A DNA stretch of 64,000 nucleotides, from assembly GCA_002840555.1 (NCBI GenBank), contig PHBJ01000015.1, positions 168,446-232,445 on the forward strand. The letters are read 5' to 3'. Positions 52,928-61,540 of the stretch are shown here, piece by piece. The DNA is from Deltaproteobacteria bacterium HGW-Deltaproteobacteria-13 (GTDB lineage Bacteria; Desulfobacterota; Syntrophia; Syntrophales; Smithellaceae). Below the pieces are notes generated by a model, which was not told the origin of the DNA, searched no databases, and saw only the letters and a program-made list of their open reading frames with translations. Numbering within the stretch: the stretch's first letter is position 1; the number at the start of each line of letters is the position of its first letter. A program made the translations under genes and the position numbers.

Positions 52928-54409
52928 TTATTCCTGTCTGGTTCTCAATAGCGGAAATAAAATGACATCTCTGATAGATGCCGAATCCGTAAAAAGCATG
53001 ACCAGGCGATCAATACCTATGCCTTCACCGGCGGTAGGCGGCATGGCGTATTCCAATGTCCGGATGTAATCTTCGTCCATTTCGTGGGCTTCGTCGTCAC
53101 CCGCTTCCCTTTCATGCAGTTGCTGCAGAAATCTTTCTTTCTGATCGGCAGGATCATTTAACTCCGAAAAGGCATTGGCAATTTCCCGGCCGGAAATGTA
53201 GAGTTCAAAGCGGTCAACCAGTTCCGGATCGGTATTGGATCTGCGGGACAGGGGAGACACCGCAACCGGATAATCGGTCACGAATGTGGGCTGGATAAGC
53301 TTCTTTTCGACCAGCTCGTCAAAAATGGCCATGTGAATTTTCCCCAGCGGGTCGTTTTCTTTGACATCGCAGCCGGCCTTCCGGGCAAAAGCAATGGCTC
53401 TGGCTGGATCGGTCAGGTCATCCGGTTCCATACCGGCCATCTGTAAAAGCGCATCCTTCACGGAGAGCCGCTTCCAGGGCGGAGTCAAGTCAATTTCCGT
53501 GCCCTGATAGGTGAACTTGAGCCCCTCGAAAATATCTTTAGCCATAAAAGCGAATAACTCTTCCGTATAAGTCATCAAGTCTTCGTAATCAGCGTAACCC
53601 CAGTAAAACTCCATCATGGTAAATTCCGGATTATGAAAGGAGTCAATGCCTTCGTTGCGGAAGCTGCGGTTGATTTCATAAACTCTTTCCAATCCGCCGG
53701 TGACCAGCCGTTTTAAATAAAGTTCGGGTGCGATCCGCAGGTACAAATCAATATCGAGAGCATTATGATGAGTTTTAAACGGACGGGCTACTGCGCCGCC
53801 TGCGCGCGGCTGCATCATGGGTGTTTCCACTTCCAGGAAATCATGCTTATCCATAAATTGACGAATAAGCTGAATAATGCGACTGCGCCGATAAAAAATT
53901 TCTTTCACCTTGGGATTGGCAATCAAATCCAGATACCTCTGGCGGTATCTTGTTTCGATATCGGTAAGCCCGTGCCACTTTTCCGGCAGCGGACGGATGG
54001 ACTTGGAAAGCAGAATTAATTTCTCGGCTTCAATGGTCAGTTCGTCGGTTTTTGTACGAAACAATTTCCCTGAAATGTAAACAATATCGCCAATATCCAG
54101 TTTCTTAAAAACAAAGTAATCATCAGTACTTAGAACGTTTTTGGCAATGTAGCCTTGAATTTGGCCCTTATAATCCTGAATTTTGACAAACGCCGCCTTG
54201 CCGAAATTACGCACGAACATTAAGCGGCCGGCAATAGAGAATCTATTTGTCAACTTCGCAAGAGCTTCGCTGTCGGCATTGCCAAATTCGGCTATGATTT
54301 CCGCCGTTGTATTTTGGGGCTTTATATCGTTGGGGTATAGATCAATTCCGGCTGCTTTTAAATCCGAAATTTTTTCCCGGCGAATATTTAAAAGTTCATT
54401 ATCTTCCAT
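52928..54409 (-). CDS. lysS: Lysine--tRNA ligase (class II)
   Basis: The 493-residue enzyme has the OB-fold anticodon domain (about 55-160), and class II motifs: motif 1 with RSRIIQLIRQFMDKHDFLEV, motif 2 FRNEGIDSFHNPEFTMMEFY and motif 3 GEGIGIDRLVML. The ATP and lysine pocket residues look intact. It leads the lysS-lolC-lolD order found in many Gram-negative genomes, with a 57-base gap. Confidence 0.97.
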   Translation of the reverse strand: MEDNELLNIRREKISDLKAAGIDLYPNDIKPQNTTAEIIAEFGNADSEALAKLTNRFSIAGRLMFVRNFGKAAFVKIQDYKGQIQGYIAKNVLSTDDYFVFKKLDIGDIVYISGKLFRTKTDELTIEAEKLILLSKSIRPLPEKWHGLTDIETRYRQRYLDLIANPKVKEIFYRRSRIIQLIRQFMDKHDFLEVETPMMQPRAGGAVARPFKTHHNALDIDLYLRIAPELYLKRLVTGGLERVYEINRSFRNEGIDSFHNPEFTMMEFYWGYADYEDLMTYTEELFAFMAKDIFEGLKFTYQGTEIDLTPPWKRLSVKDALLQMAGMEPDDLTDPARAIAFARKAGCDVKENDPLGKIHMAIFDELVEKKLIQPTFVTDYPVAVSPLSRRSNTDPELVDRFELYISGREIANAFSELNDPADQKERFLQQLHEREAGDDEAHEMDEDYIRTLEYAMPPTAGEGIGIDRLVMLFTDSASIRDVILFPLLRTRQE

Positions 54410-54530
54410 GATTTCTCCACTTTCATAAAGTTTGTTTAACTATATTTTTTTTGCCAAATAGTCAAGTATGATCATGATTGCGTAATTCTACGGGTGAATT
54501 GTTTTTTTATATTTTCTAAACAAATTTAGT

Positions 54531-54559
54531 TTGCCACGAACAGCAATGTTATGTATATA
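54531..54559 (+). promoter_or_regulatory. Candidate sigma-70 promoter of ssb
   Basis: TTGCCA (54531-54536), a 17-base spacer, and TATATA (54554-54559) lie about 30 bases before the ssb start codon, in the gap divergent from lysS. Confidence 0.5.
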
Positions 54560-54590
54560 AGTGGGCATTCATCAACAGGAGGTGGGCGAA

Positions 54591-54992
54591 ATGGTAAACA
54601 AGGTGATATTGATTGGAAGACTGGGTAAAGATCCGGATGTTCGTTATACGCCCGATGGCACGATGGTCACAAATTTTAATTTAGCCACGGATGAACAATG
54701 GAAAGATAAAAACGGGGAAAAAGTTCAGAAAACAGAGTGGCATAGAATAGTTACCTGGGGAAAGTTAGCTGAGATATGCGGCAACTACCTTGTTAAAGGC
54801 AAGCTTGTTTTCATCGAGGGGCGTATTCAAACACGTTCATGGGAAGATAAGGAAGGCGTTAAACGTTTCACTACGGAAATTATAGCGTCTAATATGCAAA
54901 TGCTGGATTCCAAAGGACAGAACAAAACTGAAGACGCATCTTTTGACGCCGCAGCGACAAACAACGCGCCTTTAGATGACGTTCCATTTTAA
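54591..54992 (+). CDS. ssb: Single-stranded DNA-binding protein
   Basis: From the ATG at 54591 the protein has 133 residues: an OB-fold ([23 protein letters not shown] through about residue 108), a short flexible linker and the acidic C-terminal tip APLDDVPF, which binds partner proteins. The AGGAGGTG Shine-Dalgarno is 6 bases upstream; a start 10 codons earlier is excluded by this. The gene is alone on the plus strand between lysS and tatA, which both point away or toward it from the minus strand. Confidence 0.97.
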   Translation: MVNKVILIGRLGKDPDVRYTPDGTMVTNFNLATDEQWKDKNGEKVQKTEWHRIVTWGKLAEICGNYLVKGKLVFIEGRIQTRSWEDKEGVKRFTTEIIASNMQMLDSKGQNKTEDASFDAAATNNAPLDDVPF

Positions 54993-55139
54993 TCGCCTGC
55001 GTATACTGCGCTATTTGTTTTAACCGCATATTCAAATAAAGTTATCGGGAACAATTTATTGAATCTATCTAAGAATGGAAAAGTACAGGTTCGCGCAAAA
55101 ATACAAAATCCTGGAATCGCTTTTATCGCACGGTAACAG

Positions 55140-55322
55140 TTACTTTTTTTCGTCTTCCTTCTTCGACTGATCGTTGATTTCTTTATTATCATTCATCGAT
55201 TTTTTAAAGTTTTGAATTCCCCGGCCTAAAGCAGAACCGATTTCCGGCAATTTCCCGGCGCCAAAGATAATCAAAACAATTACTAATACTATGATTAATT
55301 CCTGCATGCCTATTCCAAACAT
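55140..55322 (-). CDS. tatA: Sec-independent translocase protein TatA
   Basis: The 60-residue protein has the N-terminal membrane helix with [22 protein letters not shown], read here as separate segments ([13 protein letters not shown] then FGAGKLP), the amphipathic helix with the invariant FGxxKLPE element, and a charged tail. TatA oligomers form the twin-arginine export pore. It is 18 bases after the RodZ-like gene on the same strand. No tatC is in the window. Confidence 0.93.
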   Translation of the reverse strand: MFGIGMQELIIVLVIVLIIFGAGKLPEIGSALGRGIQNFKKSMNDNKEINDQSKKEDEKK

Positions 55323-55340
55323 AATGTTACCTCTTTAGTT

Positions 55341-56252
55341 TTATTCTTTTGATGGTAATCTCAAATGGACGACTTCTCCCGCCTTTCCCAAGTTTTCTAT
55401 ATCTTTACCTTTAAATTGTACCTTAATTCCGCCCGCATTGCCAATATCAATATCAAAGCTTGCCGCTCTGCGTTCAAATTTTTCTCCGGGTTTTAACACA
55501 ACCTGAAATGACGGGTTTTCATCAGCTTTGACACGCATCCATGTTTCTTCAATCGCCCGGATAACCAAAAGACTGGTTTCTCCGCCGCTGGCCGCCGTCT
55601 TTATATTTTCAACCGGTGATGAAATTTGTTTTTTAAAAGCTTTGACGTCATTATTTTCATTATTGGCGGAGGCTGTTTGTTTCTCAGCCGGTAACGGTTT
55701 ATTCATTTCGCTTAGCGCAGGCGCCGGACTTGCCTGTGTCTGCGGAGCTAAGGGGACAGTCACATTTGACGAAGGCAGTGCATTTTGCTCTTTATTCTCC
55801 CCGACGGCATTGGTTATTCTGCCCGGAGAGTTAATGATATCCGAAGAGGATTCGTATTGTTTAGAAATTAACCAGATCGAAACAATAACGACTGCCAAAA
55901 CGAAAGCAATGATCCAATAAGTTTTATGAGCGGTGATTCTCGTAAAAAAAAGCTTTTTTTCCGGCACTTCTTCCGGCGGCAGCGCCCGTTCTTCTTCAAG
56001 GGAGTGAAGATAATCCTCGTAATTTTTTATGATCTGCTCACTATTAATTCCTAAAGCGCGAGCGTAAATTTTTATAAAATTCTTTGTGTAAACAGGAACG
56101 GGCAACAAATGGAATTCTTTATTTTCTATCGCTTGCAGATAGACAACGCTTATGCGTGTTCGCTTAAATACATCTTCGAGAGAAAGCCCCAAGGCTTCCC
56201 TTGCTGCTTTTAATTCCTGCAAATCATTACCTGGCGTTTTTTCTATAAACAT
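55341..56252 (-). CDS. RodZ-like membrane protein with helix-turn-helix and DUF4115 domain
   Basis: The 303-residue protein has a cytoplasmic XRE-like helix-turn-helix (about 15-85, REALGLSLEDVFKRTRISV), one membrane helix (about 112-130, TYWIIAFVLAVVIVSIWLI), a Pro/Ser/Asn-rich linker (about 140-205) and a C-terminal DUF4115 beta-domain (about 225-300). This is the RodZ/YfgA layout; RodZ anchors MreB and shapes rods. It lies just upstream of tatA, as in other deltaproteobacteria, and is divergent from suhB. Confidence 0.9.
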   Translation of the reverse strand: MFIEKTPGNDLQELKAAREALGLSLEDVFKRTRISVVYLQAIENKEFHLLPVPVYTKNFIKIYARALGINSEQIIKNYEDYLHSLEEERALPPEEVPEKKLFFTRITAHKTYWIIAFVLAVVIVSIWLISKQYESSSDIINSPGRITNAVGENKEQNALPSSNVTVPLAPQTQASPAPALSEMNKPLPAEKQTASANNENNDVKAFKKQISSPVENIKTAASGGETSLLVIRAIEETWMRVKADENPSFQVVLKPGEKFERRAASFDIDIGNAGGIKVQFKGKDIENLGKAGEVVHLRLPSKE

Positions 56253-56403
56253 ATAAAAATCACAAATAACGACATTTACTTACATTTATTTAGCATTAAT
56301 TTTATTGTAATACAACTCTTTAAAATAAGGCTAATTATTACTTTAATTATTTTAATTTTTGTTGTTATCATAGCTAAAATCATTATGGATGGGGTGTTTA
56401 TAT

Positions 56404-57177
56404 ATGTTGCCATGGAAATCATTTGCCGTTGATTTGGCGCTGAAATCGGGCGCTTTATTAAAAGAAAAGTTCAGCCAGACCCATGAAATTAATTATAAAG
56501 GCGAAATTAACCTTGTTACGGAAGCGGATAAAATGTCTGAGGACTTGATCATCGAGGCCATCAGCCGGAACTTTCCCGATCACGGTGTTTTATCGGAAGA
56601 ATCGCCGGCAATTAACGGCACGGGAAAACTGCGCTGGATCATTGATCCCCTGGACGGAACAACAAATTATGCTCACGGTTACCCCGTTTTTTGTGTTTCC
56701 ATTGCCCTGGAAAATGACGGTGAAGTCATTCTGGGTGTCGTTTATGATCCGATGCGGGAGGAAATGTTTGTTGCCGAGCGCGGCGAAGGCGCTTACTTAA
56801 ACGATAAAAAAATATCCGTTTCTTCAATAAAAAATATTTCCCGCAGTCTTTTGGCCACCGGGTTCCCTTATGATATCAGAGAAAGTAAAGACAATAACCT
56901 TGATTATTTTAATACGATGGCCGTAAATGTTCAGGCTATCCGGCGGGCGGGCGCCGCGGCTTTAGATCTTGCCCATCTTGCCGCGGGTCGATTTGACGGT
57001 TTCTGGGAACTGAAACTCAAACCCTGGGATACGGCCGCAGGATGTCTTCTGGTTACGGAAGCGGGTGGAACAGTTTCAGATATCGCGGGCAGTGAGTGGC
57101 ATTTGCAATCGCCGAACCTTCTGGCCAGCAACGGTTTGATTCATGAACAGATGATTAAAGTTTTAAGATTTAAGTAA
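56404..57177 (+). CDS. suhB: Inositol-1-monophosphatase family protein SuhB
   Basis: The 257-residue product (ATG at 56404 after GGGGTG; an earlier ATG at 56389 has no ribosome site) shows the lithium-sensitive phosphatase motifs: EADKMSEDLIIEAI near 42-55, GVLSEESP near 65-72, WIIDPLDGTTNYAHGYP near 82-98 and LKPWDTAAG near 207-215, with metal-binding Asp and Glu in place. It may act on inositol phosphate or on nucleotide substrates. The gene points away from the RodZ-like gene. Confidence 0.93.
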   Translation: MLPWKSFAVDLALKSGALLKEKFSQTHEINYKGEINLVTEADKMSEDLIIEAISRNFPDHGVLSEESPAINGTGKLRWIIDPLDGTTNYAHGYPVFCVSIALENDGEVILGVVYDPMREEMFVAERGEGAYLNDKKISVSSIKNISRSLLATGFPYDIRESKDNNLDYFNTMAVNVQAIRRAGAAALDLAHLAAGRFDGFWELKLKPWDTAAGCLLVTEAGGTVSDIAGSEWHLQSPNLLASNGLIHEQMIKVLRFK

Positions 57178-57276
57178 TTAAGTAGTTAAGATTTAGAATG
57201 GAACCGCTTGAAAGGCGCAATGCATTTTAGCCAAAAACTAGTATGGTGCCCCCCCAGATTTCCCTTCAGGGATTTT

Positions 57277-58095
57277 TCATAATTCAGTCAGTCTAAAGCA
57301 ATCCGAATAGGGAATAAATTGTCCCGCAGATTTTTCTTTCCACACAACTTCACGATGGGCTGCATCATAAACGCGCTTAGTGCTCGGAAATGCGCATGCC
57401 ACTTTCTCAATTACGAGTTTCTCTTCTTCAGTCAGTGGCGCTGCTTGTTTCTCTTGCGCCTTAATAATTTCTGCCACCAAATCTTTATAGTTGTTTAACT
57501 GCGGCCCCATCGGCAACGCGGCATACGTTGCTCCCGTAATACTTTGACCGGTTTCTTTATAAGCTTGCATATCGATATACCACATATATTTCGCCGCATA
57601 CAAAAGCCTGTCATTTTCTTTGAGGATTTTCATCGCCATGACTTTTTCAAGGTAGCGCAAGGCCAACTTGATTCTGGGAATGGATAATGCTCTATTGCCC
57701 GTTAAAAAATCGCCGCACGATTCCCCGGATAAAGCCTGCTGAAGAATTTTATTCATGGATTTGCTTTGGATGATACCGGTTTCCCAACGTTTAATGCTGG
57801 CAATTCCGACCTTCATCATATGAGCTAACTTTTCCTGGCTTAAACCCCTCTTTTTTCGTCCTTCAATAATTTCAGCGCCAGTCAACAGTCCGATTTTCTT
57901 TCGATAAGCGTCTGCTATACTTTTTTGTATATCGGTACCTTGACTTACTGTTGCGACTTCCAAACCGCAAGTTGGACAAACAAAACAATCCGCAGGGCAG
58001 TCAATATCCACACCTTTAAAGTTCATATGTTTCTTTTTATGGGTTAATTTCATTTCCCCATGACCTGCCGGACAGCTTAATTTTTTCTTTTCCAT
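57277..58095 (-). CDS. Panacea-type antitoxin: zinc finger + XRE helix-turn-helix + DUF4065
   Basis: From the ATG at 58095 the product has 272 residues. It starts with a YgiT/MqsA-like zinc finger (CPAGHG near residue 8, then CFVCPTCG near 40-47), followed by an XRE helix-turn-helix (GLSQEKLAHMMKVGIASIKRWE near 85-106) and a Panacea/DUF4065 domain (about 145-270, MKILKENDRLLYAAKYMWYI then TGATYAALPMGPQLNNYKDL). Panacea domains neutralise many unrelated toxins. It starts 2 bases after the toxin stop, with GAGGAAG as ribosome site, so the two are translated together. Confidence 0.88.
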   Translation of the reverse strand: MEKKKLSCPAGHGEMKLTHKKKHMNFKGVDIDCPADCFVCPTCGLEVATVSQGTDIQKSIADAYRKKIGLLTGAEIIEGRKKRGLSQEKLAHMMKVGIASIKRWETGIIQSKSMNKILQQALSGESCGDFLTGNRALSIPRIKLALRYLEKVMAMKILKENDRLLYAAKYMWYIDMQAYKETGQSITGATYAALPMGPQLNNYKDLVAEIIKAQEKQAAPLTEEEKLVIEKVACAFPSTKRVYDAAHREVVWKEKSAGQFIPYSDCFRLTEL

Positions 58096-58097
58096 TA

Positions 58098-58463
58098 TTA
58101 TCTTCCTCTTTTTTCCGGTCGATCCCTGTGCAGGGATACCAACCATAAATAATTATCTTTTATTGTAAATTTAAAGTAAACCTTACACCCTATTGTCTTA
58201 CTTTTTGTTCTAAAGGCAAACAACTCACAACCGGGGATATTCGCTTCGTAAGACCTTTGAGGAGGATGCGTACCCACATAATCATCAGGCCTTGTATTTT
58301 CCAGAAGCTCGCACAGGATTTGCGGTATTTCCTCCACACTGCGACCAAGTTCCATCAGATCTGCAACAATGATGTCAGGCGTCACCAGGAGAATATCGCC
58401 TTTCTTGCTGGCTTTCTGGGCAAACAAGACTTTTCCGATAAGTGTCTTACGAGAAGGTAGCAT
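58098..58463 (-). CDS. Probable toxin partner of the Panacea antitoxin (PanT-like)
   Basis: The 121-residue protein has a short helical first half and a beta-rich C-terminal half (SYEANIPGCELFAFRTKSKT, then VYFKFTIKDNYLWLVSLHRD). This resembles small RelE/MqsR-like or other toxin folds, but I do not recognise a named family. It begins directly after a promoter with a palindromic operator and ends 2 bases before the antitoxin. The ATG lies about 8 bases from the -10 box, so the message may be leaderless. Function as a toxin is inferred from the pairing. Confidence 0.72.
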   Translation of the reverse strand: MLPSRKTLIGKVLFAQKASKKGDILLVTPDIIVADLMELGRSVEEIPQILCELLENTRPDDYVGTHPPQRSYEANIPGCELFAFRTKSKTIGCKVYFKFTIKDNYLWLVSLHRDRPEKRGR

Positions 58464-58470
58464 TGGAGGT

Positions 58471-58499
58471 ATGGTATCAATTGATACTAATTATGTCAA
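58471..58499 (-). promoter_or_regulatory. Promoter with palindromic operator for the toxin-antitoxin operon
   Basis: On the minus strand TTGACA (58499-58494), a 17-base spacer, and TACCAT (58476-58471) form the promoter. A perfect 14-bp palindrome GTATCAATTGATAC (58474-58487) overlaps the -10 box and spacer. The start codon at 58463 is only 7 bases beyond the -10 box. Binding of the antitoxin there would block transcription. Confidence 0.75.
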
Positions 58500-58555
58500 T
58501 CTTTTTTTATTACAAAGTCAAATGAAGGTGGCAATGTTAATGGACTGAATAGTAC

Positions 58556-59317
58556 TTAGTTTTTAGGAAAGGAACAAACTCTTTTCTTAAATTGTTCAAA
58601 AGTTATCGCCGTGCCAGTTTTGCATGCGGTTACACATATATCATCCAAAGCTGAGGATGCAAAGCCAGGGTGGTTTGAGAGAACAGTGATACCCGTCATC
58701 GTAGCAACGCAATCACCAGAATAGTCTCGCGCTTGTTCGCAATCGGATCTAAGTTTTATGCATTCATTCATGGAATTCTCATAGAGCCAGTTACAATCTT
58801 CAAGCTCCATCGGCAGTACACCTACCATATCGTAGCGTACAACTATCTTGCCTGATGTTAGTATAGCGGTTTTTTTCTTTTTTTCCTCAAAACCTAAATC
58901 AAAAAGAACATCATTATTCTTTTGCTTAATAATCATCGTGCCATCGGCCGAATAAAAATCCTTATTTCTAATAACGATGGGCTTTTTGTTTGGTCTGAGC
59001 AAAAGGAAATAAAGAGTATCCACTGGTGTAGCAGATCCGCCAGCGTTCTCTCCAAAAAGCACAGCAATATAATTTGATGTTCGGAAGCTTTTATAAAGGA
59101 AAGCGTAATCACCTCCGCTCTGAAAAACCTCCTTTCCGTTAACCGTAACTATATTAGCTGGTAATTCAGGTATGCTTCGAATCACCCGAACATTGCCAAA
59201 TTTTGTTTTTATCACATCGCATGTTTCATGTTCCCATGCATTGCAGATTTCTTTGGATACAATTAAAATTGAAATAGTAAACGTAATAAGCATAATGAAT
59301 ATTTTTTTATTCAACAT
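58556..59317 (-). CDS. Cysteine-rich secreted protein of unknown function
   Basis: The 253-residue product has a signal peptide (about 1-28) and a mature part with eight cysteines, most in the last 85 residues (ELEDCNWLYENSMNECIKLR, then CEQARDYSGDC). This suggests a disulfide-stabilised periplasmic or surface protein. The middle part (about 80-165) looks like a beta-sandwich with PVDTLYFLLLRPNKKP. No family is recognised and it has no obvious operon partners; about 93 bases separate it from the toxin gene. The 200-base gap downstream (59318-59516) holds nothing I can support. Confidence 0.7.
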   Translation of the reverse strand: MLNKKIFIMLITFTISILIVSKEICNAWEHETCDVIKTKFGNVRVIRSIPELPANIVTVNGKEVFQSGGDYAFLYKSFRTSNYIAVLFGENAGGSATPVDTLYFLLLRPNKKPIVIRNKDFYSADGTMIIKQKNNDVLFDLGFEEKKKKTAILTSGKIVVRYDMVGVLPMELEDCNWLYENSMNECIKLRSDCEQARDYSGDCVATMTGITVLSNHPGFASSALDDICVTACKTGTAITFEQFKKRVCSFPKN

Positions 59318-59516
59318 AATAATGTACCTTCAACATTGTTTACATGGATCTTTGCTGATACTGCAAACTTTACTTATTAATACTTTTTAATGAGAAATGA
59401 TTTTTTATCGATTTTATCTTGTAATACTAGCATAGAATCAGAAATTGTAAAACTGAGACTTACGGAAATAAGAAATAATCCGGTTGATCTTAATTTTTTT
59501 GGTAAAAAAATTAATT

Positions 59517-59912
59517 TTACCCGGCGATAATTGAGATTAAAACTTTTCTTGTACGCGGGCCGTCGAATTCGCAGAAAAATATGGATTGCCAGGTTCCTAA
59601 AACCAGACGGCCGTTTTCAATGATGACCAGTTCGGACGCGCCGACAAGAGATGATTTAACGTGTGCCGCGGAATTACCTTCCGCGTGCCGGTAATTAGCC
59701 GACAAGGGCACAGCCCTGTCCAGCGCGGCAAGAATATCGCGGGGCACATCCGGATCGGCGTTTTCATTGATGGTCACAGCGGCGGTGGTGTGCGGCGTGT
59801 AAACAAGACAAAACCCTTTTTCGATTTTTTCCTCGCGAACAGCTTTTTGAACAGCCGCGGTAATATCAATCATCTCGGCGCGGGAATGGGTTTGAACAGA
59901 TATTTCTTTCAT
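59517..59912 (-). CDS. YjbQ/UPF0047 family protein
   Basis: The 131-residue protein has the UPF0047 signature GFCLVYTPHTTAAVTINENA near residues 37-56 and GTWQSIFFCEFDGPR near 107-121. Members show thiamine-phosphate synthase-like activity in vitro, with unknown true role. It overlaps the upstream MCE lipoprotein gene by 4 bases and ends the mla-like operon, possibly by chance of gene order. Confidence 0.93.
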   Translation of the reverse strand: MKEISVQTHSRAEMIDITAAVQKAVREEKIEKGFCLVYTPHTTAAVTINENADPDVPRDILAALDRAVPLSANYRHAEGNSAAHVKSSLVGASELVIIENGRLVLGTWQSIFFCEFDGPRTRKVLISIIAG

Positions 59913-60592
59913 GGTTTTCCCGTCGCTGATTGAACTGATGCTTTGATCTTAGCATGAACATCTCTTGTGATCTGTTCCGAAATTATCCGCATTGCCTGAC
60001 TTGCGGCTTCACAATATCCCCGGGGAGACGATTCTTGCAGGAGCTCTTCCCGAACATATTCTTTCTGAAACATCATTCTTTCGCCCGTTTCTTTTTCCCG
60101 CTCATCCCTTAATGAAATGGCGATGCTGATGACCGCTGTTTTATTTTTTTTATCCATACGCAGGAAAAATTCTTCCACATTGCCCGAAATGACAAATTGT
60201 CCTTCATCCGTTTCATAGCGGGAAAAAACCGCGCCAAAAAGGCCGCTGCCTCTCATATCGCGCAAAAGATTGTCGGCAATCATATCGGCGGGATTGACCG
60301 CCCATCGCGAATAATTGAAGGAATCAAGGCTGTAAGGATCATTGCGAAAGACCATGTTGGGGGAATTATAGGCGGCGGCAATGGAAAACCGGTCAAACTT
60401 GATGGAAGCATTAAGTTTGTCTAATTTATCAAAGGACGGCGCTGTATAATTCAACAGGTAGTTTTCTACTTCATATTGCGGTTTACCGCTGCCCGCGCAT
60501 CCCATGATGATAAGCGATAAAGCAATCATCATCAAACAAAGGATTCTTATACTTTTCTTCTGGCATTGTATCTGCGTTGGGAACTTGATCAT
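59909..60592 (-). CDS. ABC-type transport auxiliary lipoprotein of the MCE system
   Basis: A 227-residue lipoprotein with the lipobox cysteine at residue 32 (IIMGCAGS). The mature part fits the ABC_trans_aux family (PqiC-like), with FDRFSIAAAYNSPNMVFRND near 66-85 and NLLRDMRGSGLFGAVFSRYE near 105-125. These lipoproteins are the outer-membrane partners of MCE transporters. It lies 15 bases after mlaD and overlaps yjbQ by 4 bases. Confidence 0.88.
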   Translation of the reverse strand: MIKFPTQIQCQKKSIRILCLMMIALSLIIMGCAGSGKPQYEVENYLLNYTAPSFDKLDKLNASIKFDRFSIAAAYNSPNMVFRNDPYSLDSFNYSRWAVNPADMIADNLLRDMRGSGLFGAVFSRYETDEGQFVISGNVEEFFLRMDKKNKTAVISIAISLRDEREKETGERMMFQKEYVREELLQESSPRGYCEAASQAMRIISEQITRDVHAKIKASVQSATGKP

Positions 60593-60607
60593 TGCTTATT
60601 CCTCTCA

Positions 60608-61540
60608 TTACTCCATAGCTTTTCTCGGCGGCGCCGGTTTCGAGAAAATGAGATCTGATGGATTTCTTGTTAAACTATCGGAGAGCTTTTGCAGATTTTC
60701 CGAAGTAACCCGCAAATTCTCTGATGTATCCTGTAATTCATTGGTAATGATTTTTGTCTTTTTGTCCATATTATCAAGAAGAATATCCGTTCGGGATGAT
60801 TTTTCTTTCAGGTTCAATGCTTCGATTTCATTTTTTGCCTGTCCGATCAACTGATGGGCATCTGATAGAACTTCCATTGTTTTATTGACGGCCTTATCTA
60901 CTTTGCCTTCCGCAATCGTTTTGTTGATTTTGGAAATAGCCTGATTGAGATTGGCGGAGGTTGATTCGAGATTAGCCATGATATTTTTTGTTTGCTTGCC
61001 ATCAACAAAATTTTCTATAGCCTTTGTCGTGTCTCTTAATTGATCGGAAATACCTTTGAGGTCTATGTCCTTGATGTGCTGCATAATAACATCCGTATCA
61101 GCCACAAAACGGCTGATTTGCGACCGGCGCGACGGGATAACGGGATAGCTGGATTTAAAATCTATTTTCGGCGAGAAGGCTAAATCGCCGGGCTTAAGCT
61201 GATCCAGTTCCACGAAAACAATCCCGGTAATTCCGGCTGTCTTGAGTGTGGCAATGGTGTTTTTCTGCAAATCGCCTTCCAGATCGATCTTCATCACAAC
61301 TTCAATAAGACGGTAGTCCGGCGCCACTTCTATGCTCTGGACCTTGCCGATTTCCACGCCCCGGTATTTAATGGCTGAATCCACCTGCAAGCCCTGAACG
61401 GATTCATCAAAATATACCGCGTAGAGAGAGCCTTTCATAAAATATTTGGACGCGCCAACCCAGATGATAATGACCGCGCAGAACAGCGCGCCGAGTATGA
61501 TAAAAAGACCGATTAAAAATTTTGAGCTGTTAGCTGACAT
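60608..61540 (-). CDS. mlaD: MCE-domain substrate-binding protein MlaD
   Basis: From the ATG at 61540 the protein has 310 residues: one membrane helix (about 7-30), the MCE domain (about 35-115, VYFDESVQGLQVDSAIKYRG and IEVAPDYRLIEVVMKIDL) and a long coiled-coil tail (about 140-285). MCE proteins form periplasmic rings or tunnels that carry lipids between membranes. It overlaps mlaF by 11 bases and is followed by the auxiliary lipoprotein. Confidence 0.92.
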   Translation of the reverse strand: MSANSSKFLIGLFIILGALFCAVIIIWVGASKYFMKGSLYAVYFDESVQGLQVDSAIKYRGVEIGKVQSIEVAPDYRLIEVVMKIDLEGDLQKNTIATLKTAGITGIVFVELDQLKPGDLAFSPKIDFKSSYPVIPSRRSQISRFVADTDVIMQHIKDIDLKGISDQLRDTTKAIENFVDGKQTKNIMANLESTSANLNQAISKINKTIAEGKVDKAVNKTMEVLSDAHQLIGQAKNEIEALNLKEKSSRTDILLDNMDKKTKIITNELQDTSENLRVTSENLQKLSDSLTRNPSDLIFSKPAPPRKAME

